64,000 nt of DNA from Miscanthus floridulus (taxonomy: Eukaryota > Streptophyta > Magnoliopsida > Poales > Poaceae), in contig NC_089591.1 of assembly GCF_019320115.1 (NCBI RefSeq), positions 18,330,502 to 18,394,501 on the forward strand, read 5' to 3'. Position 1 is the stretch's first letter. Every line of letters begins with the position of its first letter. The notes beneath the pieces were generated by a model. That model was not told where the DNA came from. It did no database searches and saw only the letters and a program-made list of their open reading frames with translations. Of this stretch, positions 23,774-35,518 are shown one piece after another. The position numbers and the translations under genes are program-made.

Positions 23774-24776
23774 GCGTTCCTTGGCCCAATGCCCAACTTG
23801 ATTGCAGTTAAAATAGGGTTGATTACTCCTAGGTCCTATGGAGCTTCCCTAACTGCCATTTCCTTTGGGTAAGGCAATAGTGAATGCCTTACGAAACGCT
23901 TTCTGAGGCCTTCTATTTTGAGCTTTTGGTGGTGGAGGCCTAAACTTAGGTGCAGGTGGGTGGAACTATGGCCTAGCTGTGATAGGAGCTCTGGACTGTG
24001 AAGATCCGGGGGCACCTACTTCGAATACTCTTTTGTGACCCTTTGCTGTCGCATGCATGTTGTTATGATTTTCCTGAGTCAGGGCATCACTAATAAACTC
24101 GTTATAGGTGGTGCACTTGGAATTTGCCATGGTCTTCATCAGTTTTGTGCCCAGACCCCGCTTGAAGCTCTCTATCTTCTTCTCCTCGGTATCCACAAAA
24201 CCTGGAGCATACCTAGATAGGTTATTGAATGCGTGCATATATTCTGTGAGGGTCTTTGTCCCTTTCGTTCGCCTCATAAATTCAGCCGCTTTCATGCGCA
24301 TTAGGCCAGGAGGAATGTGATGCCCCCGAAAAGCCAACTTGAACTGCTCCCATGTTACTCGTGCATTAGCAGGTAGAGAGGACAAGAAATGTGTCCACCA
24401 GATCCCTGTTGGTCCCTGCAACTGGTGGGACGCATACTCAGCCTTCAGGTGCTCGGTGACTCTTAGCAGACAAAACTTCTGCTCAATGGTGTTGAGCCAC
24501 TCGTCCGCCTGTAGTGGTTCCTCTGCCACCTTGAAGATAGGAGGCTTTGTATCCAGAAATTCCTTAAATGTACTATGCTGATTTGGCTCGAGCCTTTATT
24601 GCTGTGGGTGGCCACGAGTGGTGTTCTATGCGATGTGGCGCAGAGCTTTCCTCCATTGTCCTTTGGCTTCCTAAGAATTGGGCAAAGAACTCCTGAGCAG
24701 ACAATAGTGGTAGTGGTGGTAAGTCACCATCGTTGCCATCATGGCTGCTACTTGCTCCTGCATGGGTGCGAGTCAT
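23774..24776 (-). pseudogene. gag: gag of element A with degenerate zinc knuckle
   Basis: Gag builds the particle and binds the RNA. The start MTRTHAGA at 24776 is shared with element C, supporting this start. The 187-codon frame at 23966-24529 is a clear retrotransposon gag domain (EWLNTIEQKF, WEQFKLAFRGHHIP, RRTKGTKTLTEYMHAFNNLS, IESFKRGL). The zinc knuckle at 23774-23815 reads YFNCNQVGHWAKER: the first and last Cys of CX2CX4HX4C are lost, whereas element C keeps all four ligands. Frameshifts separate the N-terminal, capsid and nucleocapsid parts. Confidence 0.85.
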
Positions 24777-25138
24777 CTGTAAAGTTGCAACAATAAGCGA
24801 TTATTGGTTGATGTCAAAAGATTGCAGATGAATTTGTAATCATGCCAAAGTGAATTTACTGGAGACAATCTCAAATTCATACAATAAAAACAGAGGCATA
24901 ATAATTCATTCTCGTAACATGACACCACTAATTTGATCACTCATCGGACTCATAGCGCGTGAATATTCGAATCATGATCTCTGATAAATCAACTGGAATT
25001 TGCATTAGCATTTAACCAAACGTGTGATAGTCATGCAAATAACAATATTACATGATAGTCCAATCACCAACACCAAATTCAAACTACAGATCCATTACAT
25101 AACTAATGATGATACATTAAGCACTTCTACTAAGTGCT
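24777..25138 (-). other. Leader between extra ORF and gag in element A
   Basis: About 360 bp, AT-rich, with no open frame of note. It aligns with 60389-60745 of element C (for example AATCAGCGATT-like and CATAATAATTCATTCTC strings), so it is element leader rather than an insertion. Confidence 0.6.
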
Positions 25139-26242
25139 AAGCGATCTAATCCTCATCATGATCACTATCGAGATCAGAGATAGGATCATCTCCTTCCTCA
25201 GGCTCCACCTCTTCCTCTTCCTCATCCTCATGTTCATCTTCCTCCATATTTGGACCATCTTCTTCCCCATCTAGGATTGGGTTCAGCTGGTTGTTCAAAT
25301 AGTGCACTTCATGCTGAAGGTTCATCACTTGAAGTTGAGCTGACGTAAGCCCCTTCGGCATAGTCCTGCGCGCTACTCATGTCACGGTGCCGATCTCTTT
25401 CTATCCTTACTGCAGCGGCATGGTTTTTTGCTGCATCTTGCTGGCATCTAGCTGTGGACACCTCAGCATGGGCGGCCTCCAACTACTCCCATAATCCTGC
25501 AAGCAATGCTTGATCATTGGCTCTTGCTTCTTGGGCTGCTGCTCTCTGTTGATCCACTTGCTCCATTTGGGCATAGAGAGTGCCCAAAGCTGCATAGGCT
25601 TGGTCAGATTCCCATTGAGCTTTACTTGTGGCTTTCTTTTGCTTGCACACACACTTCTTGAGTTTATGCTGTGTGGCTTTAGCTCTCATGAGCTTGTCCA
25701 TGCAACTAGCATATGATTCCTGCCAGAAATCCCTGGTGTCCTAGCGTGTACAAAACATCTTCATCACCGCAAACATTACACTCATAGCGGGACTAGAGCT
25801 ATTTGCCCACTCATCCCGATCTCTGATCAATGCATTTTGGTTGTGTTGTTCCCATATTGTTGTGGATGGGTCCACCCAAGGAAACATACCCGCTGCATTG
25901 CCGGTAAGTGCATCCCCATGCTGCTGGCAGATTTGACTCAAAACCTCAAAGGCCACTACTTGGGCAGCCTCCCAAGGAGTTTTTCCTTCTAATTCCGCCT
26001 TCCACTCCTGCCAGAAGGGTGTTTGTGTGCGGGCTAGTATTATTAGCCGCACCTCGTACCATGGCTTGTCCCTCCAAGTACTCTTCATTCCAATGATAAA
26101 GGGGCGGTTCATGGTACCCCGCAAAGTGCAAAACTCTCCACAGTAGGGTAGGCATTCCAAAAACCATCAGGAAATTCTCACATCTAGCTGGTGCTGCCAT
26201 CTGTACCATCAACATGTACAACTTTGTGTGAGATAAGGCCAT
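25139..26242 (-). pseudogene. Extra ORF between PBS and gag in element A (function unknown)
   Basis: Sense-strand coding region upstream of gag, once perhaps about 350 codons, now in three frames. The N-terminal part starts MALSHTKLYML (26242) and includes LLWRVLHFAGYHEPPLYHW. The middle part (25741-26160) has PWYEVRLIIL, TPFWQEWKAELEGKTPWEAA and FPWVDPSTTIWEQ. Next come a Lys/Gln/Ala-rich probable coiled coil (MDKLMRAKATQHKLKKCV..., 25407-25701) and a very acidic C-terminus ending DLDSDHDED (25146). Element C has the same order and closely similar residues at 60760-61861, which argues for past protein-level selection. I recognise no known domain. It could be an accessory protein or an extended N-terminal Gag module. 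Confidence 0.7.
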
Positions 26243-26949
26243 AATGGATAAGAGTTACATAACTGAGTAAGAAATTTATAAGGGGAGGAACAATATAATT
26301 ATGTGAATGGAATTATCATGATGCATGCTCGTTCCGTACGTCCTCACAAACTTAGGAAGAATTATTTCTAATGACATACAGAGTGGCATACATACGTTCT
26401 CTCATATATAGCGTAACTAGTCGAGCTACACATTTCGTTGTTAGTGTACCTGCATAAAAGTTTCATTTCAGCCCATCCCATAATTAAATATGTAGAATGT
26501 AAATCTAAATACTTCCATATATGTATACCCACACATATACTTCTATATCAAAGCTACCCGATAGCAGTTTATACCCACAATTAAATACGCACTACATACA
26601 CATGCAAGCATGCATACATAGTCGTACCAAAGCTAATTCTTCCCGACAGCACGCTCACATCTTGCGGTCATGCCGCTCATCAACTTACCTTAGCGTAGAG
26701 GCATTTGATCCATACATTACCATTCAAATGAATGGCATCCATACAATAGCATGCCGTATGGACGACGAAAGTAAAAACCCCCATGTTAGTACTTAAATAG
26801 CCACCTAATAGTCCTTAACTTGGGCATAAGGAAAGTGATCACTGGCACACTTTAGATTTCAAATACCTATTTATATAGCTATCAGTTTCTAGAAAGGGTT
26901 TTGGAAAACAAAAACTTTTGTTTTAAATACACATGTGACAATTAACGTT
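26243..26949 (-). other. 5' leader of element A
   Basis: About 700 bp between PBS and the extra ORF, AT-rich with TATATG/ACATATAC words at about 26520-26620. The open stretch at 26521-26796 lies on the opposite strand and shows no domain. It aligns with 61862-62665 in element C. Confidence 0.6.
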
Positions 26950-26968
26950 GAACCTGGCTCTAATACCA
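26950..26968 (-). other. Primer binding site of element A (tRNA-iMet)
   Basis: The minus strand reads TGGTATTAGAGCCAGGTTC, two bases from the LTR end. It differs at one base from the complement of plant initiator tRNA-Met. Confidence 0.9.
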
Positions 26969-26970
26969 GC

Positions 26971-29900
26971 TGTCGCAGAACCAACCAATTTGTAAGAGTA
27001 CAAGTATAATGGCAGCCTGCAAGAGGTCGCACTGTCATACTTGAACCCATATAAACCTGGTAGTCCATCGAGTACCACGATGGGTCTCGATAAACGATTT
27101 ATAACAACCAAGATCGTACATGATTCAACATACATGTCACATATTACATAAAGTTCACAGATACATTTCCATCATCAGAGTACGAAATAAAGTTATTACA
27201 AACCAAGTTTGATAAACAAAAGCGGAAGCAAATTAAGTTTTAAAGTAGCATTTGCCAACATAGTTTGATACAGTGCCAACATATGATCACTAGTCCACAA
27301 AAGCATGTAGAGGGATTAATAAAGAAGCCTGCCCAAGGCTTACTCCTCATCCACAGCGGGATAGAAGCAACTCTTGCAATAACCATGATACACAATGCCA
27401 TCTGCAATAATGGGAAAATAAACCCTGAGTATGAGAAGGTACTCAGCTAGACTTACCCATCATAAACCAGAAATAAAATGACTCCAAGGATTATGCAAGG
27501 CTATATAAGTGGAGAGAGCTTGACAATATTTTGCATAAAAAGCGATTAACTCAGTTATACAATTATAATTCTGTTATCAAGTTCATTATGACTATCCATC
27601 TCTAAATTAGCAACTATCCTATGCCAAACATGTGGTATATCATTTTAAGAGCATACAATAGTAACCATAGCAGGTATTGTAATTCCATGTTCATTTGAAC
27701 CATCGTATTCCATAATACAATTACTACGATGTTGGGGCTAGCCAAGTTTCTCACTATCCAAGAGAGATGGCGATTCAAATCGATTTCAACCTACTGGGAA
27801 TTTATTCCTAACATAAACCTAGGTAGACCAGATCAACGGTCACCTTAGGTCACCTTTGGTACAACTCAAGTACATATTTCGTGGGTTCGCCCAGCGCCGC
27901 ACAATCAGGGACAACCAAATGCCAGAACGTTCAGGCCTAGCCTACCCTTGGGCTCAGTCTGGCTCCCCGCACATCCTTACTACCATCTAGAGTGTGCACT
28001 CTTATAGAGCGGGGCCTGGCCTGAGTTGAGCTACTCGGCTTTGCGGTCAAAATGAGTTATCTGGCCAGCTAAGTGATAGGCATGTGTTCAATCTTGTCAG
28101 AAGTGTCAACAATGGTACGGTCCTTAATTGGCACAGATGGAATCACATGAGTCAACCCACCATAGACTCTGCCTGGCCTTGATTTACTTTTTACCCCATG
28201 GTTCTTTTCCATGATAGCAAATATAGCCAACCGTGCTTCGGTATCCACCTATATCTCGCAGGTGACAGGAAATCACCCGACTTCTACCGATCTAAGCATG
28301 GCTAAGCATGTATTCGATCCTAGACCTATACAGGGTTAAAGGTACTTTTCTAAACAAGGAATTTATATGCATCATTGGTTCCAATCAACTCTTATAACCT
28401 AATGCATCAATCATAAAGGACTCAAGTAATATTTTATAAAATACTGGGAGACTTAGAATGCTCCAGGGCTTGCCTTTCAGAAAGGAAGTGGGGCGGTGAT
28501 CAGGGCACTCCGGAAGCTCTTTTGGGTTCTGCTCCTCGCCTTCGGGAGCTGCGGCTTGAGGAATCTCCTGCTGGTCCCCTTCCTCTCCTTCATCGAACTC
28601 TAGCAACGTTATCTCCTCCGTCGATCCTAGATGCATGAGTATGACATGAGATATTGCGAATGCATTCATGTTGACAAGTATAGTCTGATGATACATGATG
28701 AATGGATTCTTGCAAGCATTCTTAACAACATGGTGTTAAAGTAATAACAAGTGCATCACATTTACTGAGTATGTGCATATCTCTTCTTGATTCTTTAATT
28801 AACTACTTCAACAATGCATTTACTATATCACAAAATAGCAGCTACTCGTTTTACTCATAACTGAAGTTCTACTTATCCAAAAGTGGTGATCTTGGACTTT
28901 CTAGAAAGCTTATAAAATTATCTACAACTTTCCTTTAATACTCTCACTGTGATTCAGGAGTTAAATTGGGCAAACAAATCATTCAATCAAATCTGTCCTG
29001 AAAGTAAACCTTTCGGACAGCAAACTTGTAACAGCTAGAACTAAAAAACCCTAAGTCCTATGGCTGTGAAAATTTAATACAAGGTGGATTAGTAAGTTAT
29101 CTACAACTTTGTTATTAACAAGTTTTACAGTAGAGACCATTATCCATATGAAATCATCCACACAATCAAAACTATGCATGCAGTCTTGTATTTGAAGGAT
29201 AAAGCGATAATTTGTTATTTGTATACAATCAATGGCTTCTAAGCCTTACCATTGACATCAACAGTTATTATGCATCATAAGAACCATAGAAAACATTATG
29301 CTTAATCACAATCTAATTATTTAATTGCCTTTCTTAATTTAATTAAATAATTAGGGTAAATAATAAATATATACCGAAGGTGCATCATAAATTCTCAAAA
29401 ATTTACAGTGGCTTACTAGTGCTACCAATAGACTACTCTAAAAGTTTAATGCCATTTTACTAATTAAAACATCCTATGCAAAAATGACAAGGCATAAAAG
29501 CTTAAAATAGCATAAATAGAAAACCATAGTGAAAAGTGTCAAACAATAGATTTTATATTTTGATAAAATACTACAGTTCCTAAGGAACACTACAAAATTT
29601 GGTTCACAAGATTTGGATCTCTACAACCCTACTTAAAGTTTGCAACAAAACTGAAAACAAATGAACTAGCTTTCTTCATCGAGTCACTGACAGGTGGAGC
29701 CTTTGGTTCAGTCGACCCCACACGTCAGTTAAGGCAATACAGAGCGCGGCGCAGGACAACCGAAGTTCACCGACGGTGACCCTCTCCGACGATGGCACCG
29801 ACCCAACAGTGATCCCCATGACCTCCCACACCTATTGAGCTGACAAGCTGGACCTATTGATGGAGCTAAGCACGACGGCGACGTCAATGGCGGCACGACA

Positions 29901-31378
29901 GAGCAGGACGATAGCGCTACACCGGTGGTGACCGCTACAACTGGATCTAATGAGTCTACGAGCTGCTACACACGATGGTGGTTCTAGAGTACCAACCACT
30001 ATGGCGAAAGGTGGTCGGAGGCGGTGTGGCCACGATGACTTACCGAGCGCGGTTAGTAAACAAATGTGGGCACGGTGAGACTCTGTGATGATGGTGGAGT
30101 GGCTGCGGTGCTCGACAGAGTTGGCGCGGTGCTCGGCGGAGGTGACGCGGTGCTCGGTGGAGGTGGCACGGTGCTCGACGGAGTTGGCGCGGTGCTTGGC
30201 GGAGGTGGCGCGGTGCTCGGCGGAGTTGCGACGGCACTACTATGGTGGCGGAGGAGTGACGTGATGCAGCACAAGGCGATTGGGGTGGCCGACAATGGTG
30301 ACGGTAGCGCTGTCTGCTGCTGCGTCTGCTGTAGGTGGGCAAAGGAAGAGGCAGAGAACGAAATGGGAGCGTGGGGATGGAGCGGGTGAGTGCTGGGGAT
30401 AATGAAGGTGCGTTGTGGCTCAACGTGGCCTGGCTGCTTAGACTGGCGGTGATGCACGGCTTTGTTCCCTCCACATGGTGGCCATGCTCTGCTGTTGGTC
30501 AGCCACTGAAGACCGAACGAGTTGGCCATCAGAGCCCCGAACCGAGCCTGAGGACGCGATTTGAGCAATTAAATCTCCTAATCCATAGCTTGTTAGTGTA
30601 AACGACCTAAACAGAACTCATAGCCCTAAGTACCAGCTCTAATTACTCTTATAGAATCATGTGCTAAATCTCAACCAAAACTGAGTAATATCATCACCAA
30701 AGTTGAGCTGGTCAGCACTGTCAGGGTTCATGACTTAGAAAAAATTTGCTAAGTGTGGAAAACAGGGAATTGATGATTCTTGTGAGCCTAATTCAAGCAT
30801 GTTAGGAGCTAAACCAGTCTATGACCCAAAAATAAAAGTTGTTCCTCTTGCCAAATACTACAACTTTGCTTTAGTGACCACCTACATGCAAAGTCTCTAT
30901 CATATGGTTCAAACTTGGTCAAACCTATTACATTCAAATGATGACTTGTACTTGAACTATGACTTAGTGACCCATTTAGCCCTAGCCATGAATACCAAAG
31001 TTGTTCATAATAATATTCTAAACATGTTTAAGCTATTTGCAAGGTCACACAATCATTTCATACATTAGTTGCTCATAAAGCCTTTCAGGTCAACACACAT
31101 AGCATCACTTAAGTACTTGATCATGAAAAGTGATCTTCATGAACAATGTTCCATTTGTTAACCTAAGTGTAGATAATATGTTTTAGTGACTCAAATCAAC
31201 CATTTACATGTATTCACTCATGATCATATGCATATATACAAAGAAACATAAAATAACAAGCATGTTTCATATGTTTCAATCACATGTTTCAAATGTAAAA
31301 GCTTAAACATGAATGCTTGATGCTCATGCTCATGCTATGCAAGTCAAATTGTGCAAGGCTAATGCCTTGGGTGTTACA
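26971..31378 (-). repeat. Element A, right (5') LTR
   Basis: 4408 bp, from TGTCGCAGAACC to GGGTGTTACA in plus orientation. It contains the 21-bp array at 30108-30233 and the same sparse open stretches as the left LTR. The one at 30799-31068 is matched at 19741-20004 by 87 versus 89 codons with a shared peptide (MLGAKPVYDPKIKVVPLAKY). That is long but low in complexity signals, and it is expected from LTR identity rather than proof of a gene. Confidence 0.9.
30108..30233. repeat. 21-bp tandem array in right LTR of A (6 units)
   Basis: Six 21-bp units homologous to the five in the left LTR. One unit more than its sister shows slippage or unequal exchange after or during the last replication. 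Confidence 0.9.
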
Positions 31379-31383
31379 GCGAT
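31379..31383. repeat. Right target-site duplication of element A (GCGAT)
   Basis: GCGAT follows the terminal CA of the A LTR and pairs with GTGAT at the left. Element B sequence resumes immediately after. Confidence 0.75.
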
Positions 31384-32880
31384 AAAGCAAAGCTACTTAT
31401 GTGTGAAGATGCCATCCCTTTCGGGATAATCACGGTACACGGAGAACAAGCTATGTCTAGGAGAATAGAGGGCAAACCAATTCTGGGATACAACCTCGTA
31501 AATGAAGTAGCAAAGAAGCCACCCAACGAAGAAGCAAAAAGTAAAGAGGTAGTATAGCCAAGAGCATAGGCCACTGAAGACACTCTAAAAACACCCTTGT
31601 CTGTGTTGGTACCCGAAAAGTGCGTTCACGTAGGCTCCAAGCTTACAAAAGGTGAGAAGGACAGTCTGATAGCCTTTCTTCATGAGAACTGAGACGTGTT
31701 CGCCTGGTTGGCAAATGACTTATAGGGCGTCAGTCGTGAGCTTGCACAACACAAATTGAACATGGTGAAGGAAGCAAAACCAAGGAAGCAGAAGCTAAGG
31801 AAAATGTCCACAGAAAGAGCAGAAGCGGCATAAGCCAAAGTCCAAAGGCTACTTGATGCCAGAGTCATCAGGCCGATACAATAGCTAGAATGGTTAGCTA
31901 ATGTTGTAATGGTCAGATAGAAGAACATGAAGTGCTGAATGTGCATTGATTTCACTAATCGGAACAAATGTTGGCCGAAAGATCCATATCCGCTCCCAAA
32001 AATTGACAAATTAGTTGACATCAGCCGCTGGGTGCGAGGTCATGAGTCTACTAGATTGCTTCTTGGGGTATCACCAAATCTAGTTAAACCCGGATGACAA
32101 AGAGAAAACAAGCTTCATCACTCTAGGAGGAACTTACTGTTACAGGCGGATGCCCGAGGGACTGCAAAATGCAGGTCCCACATTTTCTAAAATGATCGAT
32201 GGAGTCTTCGACAAATAGAAAGGCAAAAATCTAGTAGCGTACATCGACGACATTGTTGTCAAGAGCAATAAGAAGGAGACCCATATTCAGGACCTCCAAG
32301 AAACATTCAAGAACCTGAGGAAGACGGGCCTCAAGTTGAACCCAGATAAATGTATATTCAGCATCAAGAAAGGCAAAATGCTCGGCTGTTTAGTGACAGC
32401 GAGAAGCATCGAAGCAAATCCCAAAAAAATAGCAGCGATAGTAAACATGAAGCCACCTACAAGCAAAAATAGGTGCAAAAGCTAACCGGTAGGCTAGCAG
32501 CACTAAATAGGTTCATCTCGAGATCAGCCGAAAAGGGCCTACCTTTCTTTAGAACCCTCTAAAGCGTAGGTCATTTCGAATGGGGTCATGAGCAGCAGCA
32601 AGCATTCGATGAGCTTAAAACCTACTTGACCAAACTAACAATATTATCTAAGCCTTCACCATCTGCAACATTGCTGCTATATCTAGTAGCATCGCCAACA
32701 ACTGTCAGCACAGTACTGGTCGAAGAGAATGAGCATGACAATAAGATGAAGTAGTTCCCAGTGTACTTTGTATCAGAGGCTCTATTAGGAGCAAAGCTCA
32801 ACTATTCCAAACTAGAGAAAATATCATACACAGTGGTTATGGCATCAAGAAAGTTGAAGCATTATTTCTAAGCTCATCAC
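31384..32880 (+). pseudogene. Reverse transcriptase and first RNase H of element B
   Basis: Continuation of B pol after the A insertion. RT is readable in pieces: LLDARVIRPIQ and MCIDFTN (31840-31960), PYPLPKIDKLVD (about 31990-32020), and the catalytic YIDD box intact at 32240-32251 followed by IVVKSNKKETHIQDLQ. LNPDKCIFSIKKGKMLG comes next (32340-32400). The first RNase H and connection follow at about 32560-32880 with ALLGAKLNYSK-like and RKLKHYF-like strings. In-frame stops (mostly TAG) are scattered throughout, so no active polymerase is made. Confidence 0.8.
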
Positions 32881-32886
32881 ATCAAG

Positions 32887-33573
32887 GTGCTTTCATCACA
32901 ACTGCTGGATGCGCTGTTTCACAATAGCGAAGCCATTAGAAGAATCAGAAAATGGGCCATAGAATTAAACAAGTTTGTGGTCGATTTAAAACATAGATCA
33001 ATAATCAAATTGCAAGCACTCGCTGACTTCATCGCATATTGGACCCTAGCAGCTTTTGACACCACAATTCAATTCGAAGAACCAACTTGGACCGTGCATT
33101 GTGATGGAGCCTGGGGGATGGTTGGCGTGGGTATAGAAGCAATACTGACACCGTCGAAAGGTCCAAAACTTTGCTATGCAGCAAGGCTAGAATTCCTCAT
33201 GACAAATAATATAGCCGAATACGAGGCATTGCTCCTAGGTTTGTGAAAGCTCAAAGCACTAGGTGTCAAAAGATGTATAGTCAGATCAAACTCTCAGGTA
33301 GTAGTAGGACACATCGAGAAAGAGTTCACTATGAAAGAGCCTGAGTTGATCAAATACTTGGCGACAATGAGAAGAATGGAGAAACACTTTGTTGGATTCA
33401 CTTTTTGCCACATTCCGAGAAGCGAGAAAACTGAGGCAGATGAGCTAGCAAAAGTAGCCACACAAAAAGCACCAATGCCAGTAGACATTTTTTATCAAGA
33501 GCTATTAGTCGAAGCCATACGAGAAGAAGAGGAAGGACCTTGCAGCGTGCACGCTATCGCAAGTGAGGACTGA
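32887..33573 (+). pseudogene. Second (archaeal-type) RNase H of element B
   Basis: Tat-lineage elements carry an additional RNase H that may substitute for or assist the first. The open frame at 32887 first gives the end of the connection (LQALADFIAYW). The domain follows with WTVHCDGA (first Asp), MTNNIAEYEALLLGL (Glu), CIVRSNSQVV, where the usual Asp of SDSQ is Asn, and TEADELAK (last Asp). A TGA at 33244-33246 where Arg is normal (CGA-type) splits it. A catalytic position and the frame are therefore both damaged. Confidence 0.8.
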
Positions 33574-33689
33574 AGATCACCCATATTCGCCTACCTCAAT
33601 GGAACCTATGAGCCGTAGAGCAAGCACGTAATAGATAGAATGAATTCTAGAATGAAACAGTACTCCATCATAGCAGGAGAGTTATTAAA

Positions 33690-34787
33690 AATAGAATCGT
33701 AGTGCCGATGTTGAAATGTATAAGCAGAGAGCAAGGAATCCAACTACTAAGCGAAATGCATGCCAGAGTGTGCGAAGCTCATAGGGGACCGCATGAAATT
33801 GCCCATAGAGTGATGAGACAAGGGTTCTATTTGCCAACAGCAACAAAAGACGCAAAAGTGCTTGTCCACAGCTACGAAGGCTGCCAGATGTTTGCCAAAA
33901 AGCAGAAAGCTCTGGCTAACCTGACTAAGTCAATCTTTCCAACATGGCCATTGTAGAGATGGGGGTTCGACATAGTAGGACCATTGTCAATAGTGCATAG
34001 GAGTCTATGTTTCATTGCAGTACCCCTAGAATATTTCACAAAATGGATCGAGGCCAAGGCACTAGCGAAGATCACATCGGGCACCCTAATCAGTTTTGTC
34101 TGGCAAAGGATAATTTGTCGCTTTGGAGTACCATCCTACATAATAGTTGATAATGGGAAGCAATTCGATGGCACATAATTCAGAATTTTTTGTAGTGAGT
34201 TAGGAATCAAACTAGCATTCACCTCTGTTAATCACCTAGAAAGTAATGGGGCAGTCGAAAGGGCAAATGGCCTAATTTTCAACATAGTATCCAAAGCACT
34301 GTTTGATTTGTCGAATGGGAAATGGGTGCAGGAATTGATCACTTCCATCCAGGGTCATAATATCTCACATACTCAGACAACTGGGTTCACCCCCTTTTGC
34401 CTCTTGTACGGTGAAGAAGCAATCACGCCAGAGAAGCTCAAGCTAGGCTCTTTCCACACTAAAATTGTAGCAACCACTCCAATACAGCGATATGTGGAAC
34501 TTGAAGCAACAGAAAATGCCAGGCTACATGCTGCATCAAACCTTAACAAATGTCATGAAGAAATAAAGACCTAGAGAGATAAGAAAGTTTTGTGAAAGAA
34601 CATCAATCCGGGTGACATGGTGCTTATTCATCATCTCGACAAGCAGGGCAAGCTCCAATCCTAGTAGTATGGACCGTTCATGGTGGTGAATATGGTCATG
34701 CCAGGAGTTTACAAGTTTGTCAATGAAGAAGGGGTTGAAACAAGCCACACGTGGAATGCGAACAACTTGCGTTGTTTGTACCCATGA
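33690..34787 (+). pseudogene. Integrase of element B
   Basis: Sense-strand integrase for cDNA insertion. The H2C2 zinc segment at about 33755-33895 reads MHARVCEAH...VHSYEGCQ, with Tyr at the usual first Cys. The catalytic core has Asp at FDIVGP (33969), Asp at IVDNGKQF (34149) and Glu at NGAVERANG (34257), so the DDE triad is readable despite stops at about 33955 and 34178. The C-terminal region (PGDMVLIHHLDKQGKLQ, YGPFMVV, TSHTWNANNLRCLYP) ends at a TGA at 34785, the natural end of pol. It is broken but recognisable from end to end. Confidence 0.85.
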
Positions 34788-35120
34788 CATTCTCACCCAA
34801 AGAGGGTTGTAATTTTTCTTTTTGCCATTTTTTGTAAACATCAAAAATGGATTCACACTCTTCTTCCTCATAGGAGAAGCCTTTGTGAAAAGGCATGAGG
34901 TTTTTAATGAGGCGATCCTCTATACCCTGTTAATTCAATTCGAACCTTTCCCCATGCAAGGTCTAAAGAATTGGATGTCAAAACAAAACTTGACCTCAGT
35001 AGGTTCCAGATATCGACAATGATATCATCATGTCTGGTTGTGCCATTTCACTCTCACGCAGAATGTCATGATCTAAACTCAGCAACCAAGAAACCATCCT
35101 TAGACACAAACCTTTTGCAT

Positions 35121-35308
35121 CACTAAAAAGGAGTGAGAGAGAAAGAGAAAGGCCAATAAGCCATGAATGTTCCACCACACCAAAAAGGAGTGTCGGCGAA
35201 GGAAAAAAAGCCAGATAGGCTCAAAAATAGTTCGCACCACCAAAAAGGAGTGGCAACGAATAGAAAAGGCTTAAGAGCCATAAAACTTAGTACCACCAAA
35301 AAGGAGTG
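35121..35308. repeat. Degenerate ~58-bp tandem repeat (4 units) in B
   Basis: The motif CACCAAAAAGGAGTG (first copy CACTAAAAAGGAGTG) recurs at 35121, 35178, 35238 and 35294, spacing 56-60 bp. Sequence between motifs is diverged but purine-rich throughout (GAAAGAGAAAGGCC, GAAGGAAAAAAAGCC, GAATAGAAAAGGC). Confidence 0.8.
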
Positions 35309-35510
35309 GGAACAAGGGTTACAAACCCGAAGGTGTAAAGGCCTATCCGGACCATTGCAAAGAACAAAAGCAATATAGGGAAGTATAGGTGTGCGTACGT
35401 GCATGTACTAGGAAAGGACAACAGAAGTTAAGAAAGACACCAAACAATTAGCAGTAAATGCTACCACCAATCATAACAACAAAAATTAACAATCTCAAGC
35501 TCTTAAACCC

Positions 35511-35518
35511 TATAAATA
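35511..35518 (+). promoter_or_regulatory. TATA-like element in 3' region of B
   Basis: TATAAATA in AAACCCTATAAATAAGACG, followed by a C-rich stretch. It may be a promoter within the element or chance; nothing plus-oriented and coding lies downstream. Confidence 0.25.

Larger units (their letters stand above)
15943..31378 (-). mobile_element. Element A: Tekay-type chromovirus (Ty3/gypsy), structurally complete
   Basis: 15.4 kb element on the minus strand, with two 4.4 kb LTRs, iMet-type PBS, PPT, an upstream extra ORF, gag, protease, RT, RNase H, integrase and chromodomain. Very long LTRs, TGTAACACCC starts and a C-terminal chromodomain point to the Tekay (Del) lineage. The 5-bp target duplication GTGAT/GCGAT shows it landed in element B just after the protease region. 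LTRs look about 96-97% identical by eye in sampled stretches, making it one of the younger insertions here. All genes carry stops or frameshifts. Confidence 0.9.

Noticed and set aside
26521..26796. Plus-strand frame in the leader of A
   Set aside because: Low-complexity AT-rich sequence; no equivalent in C.
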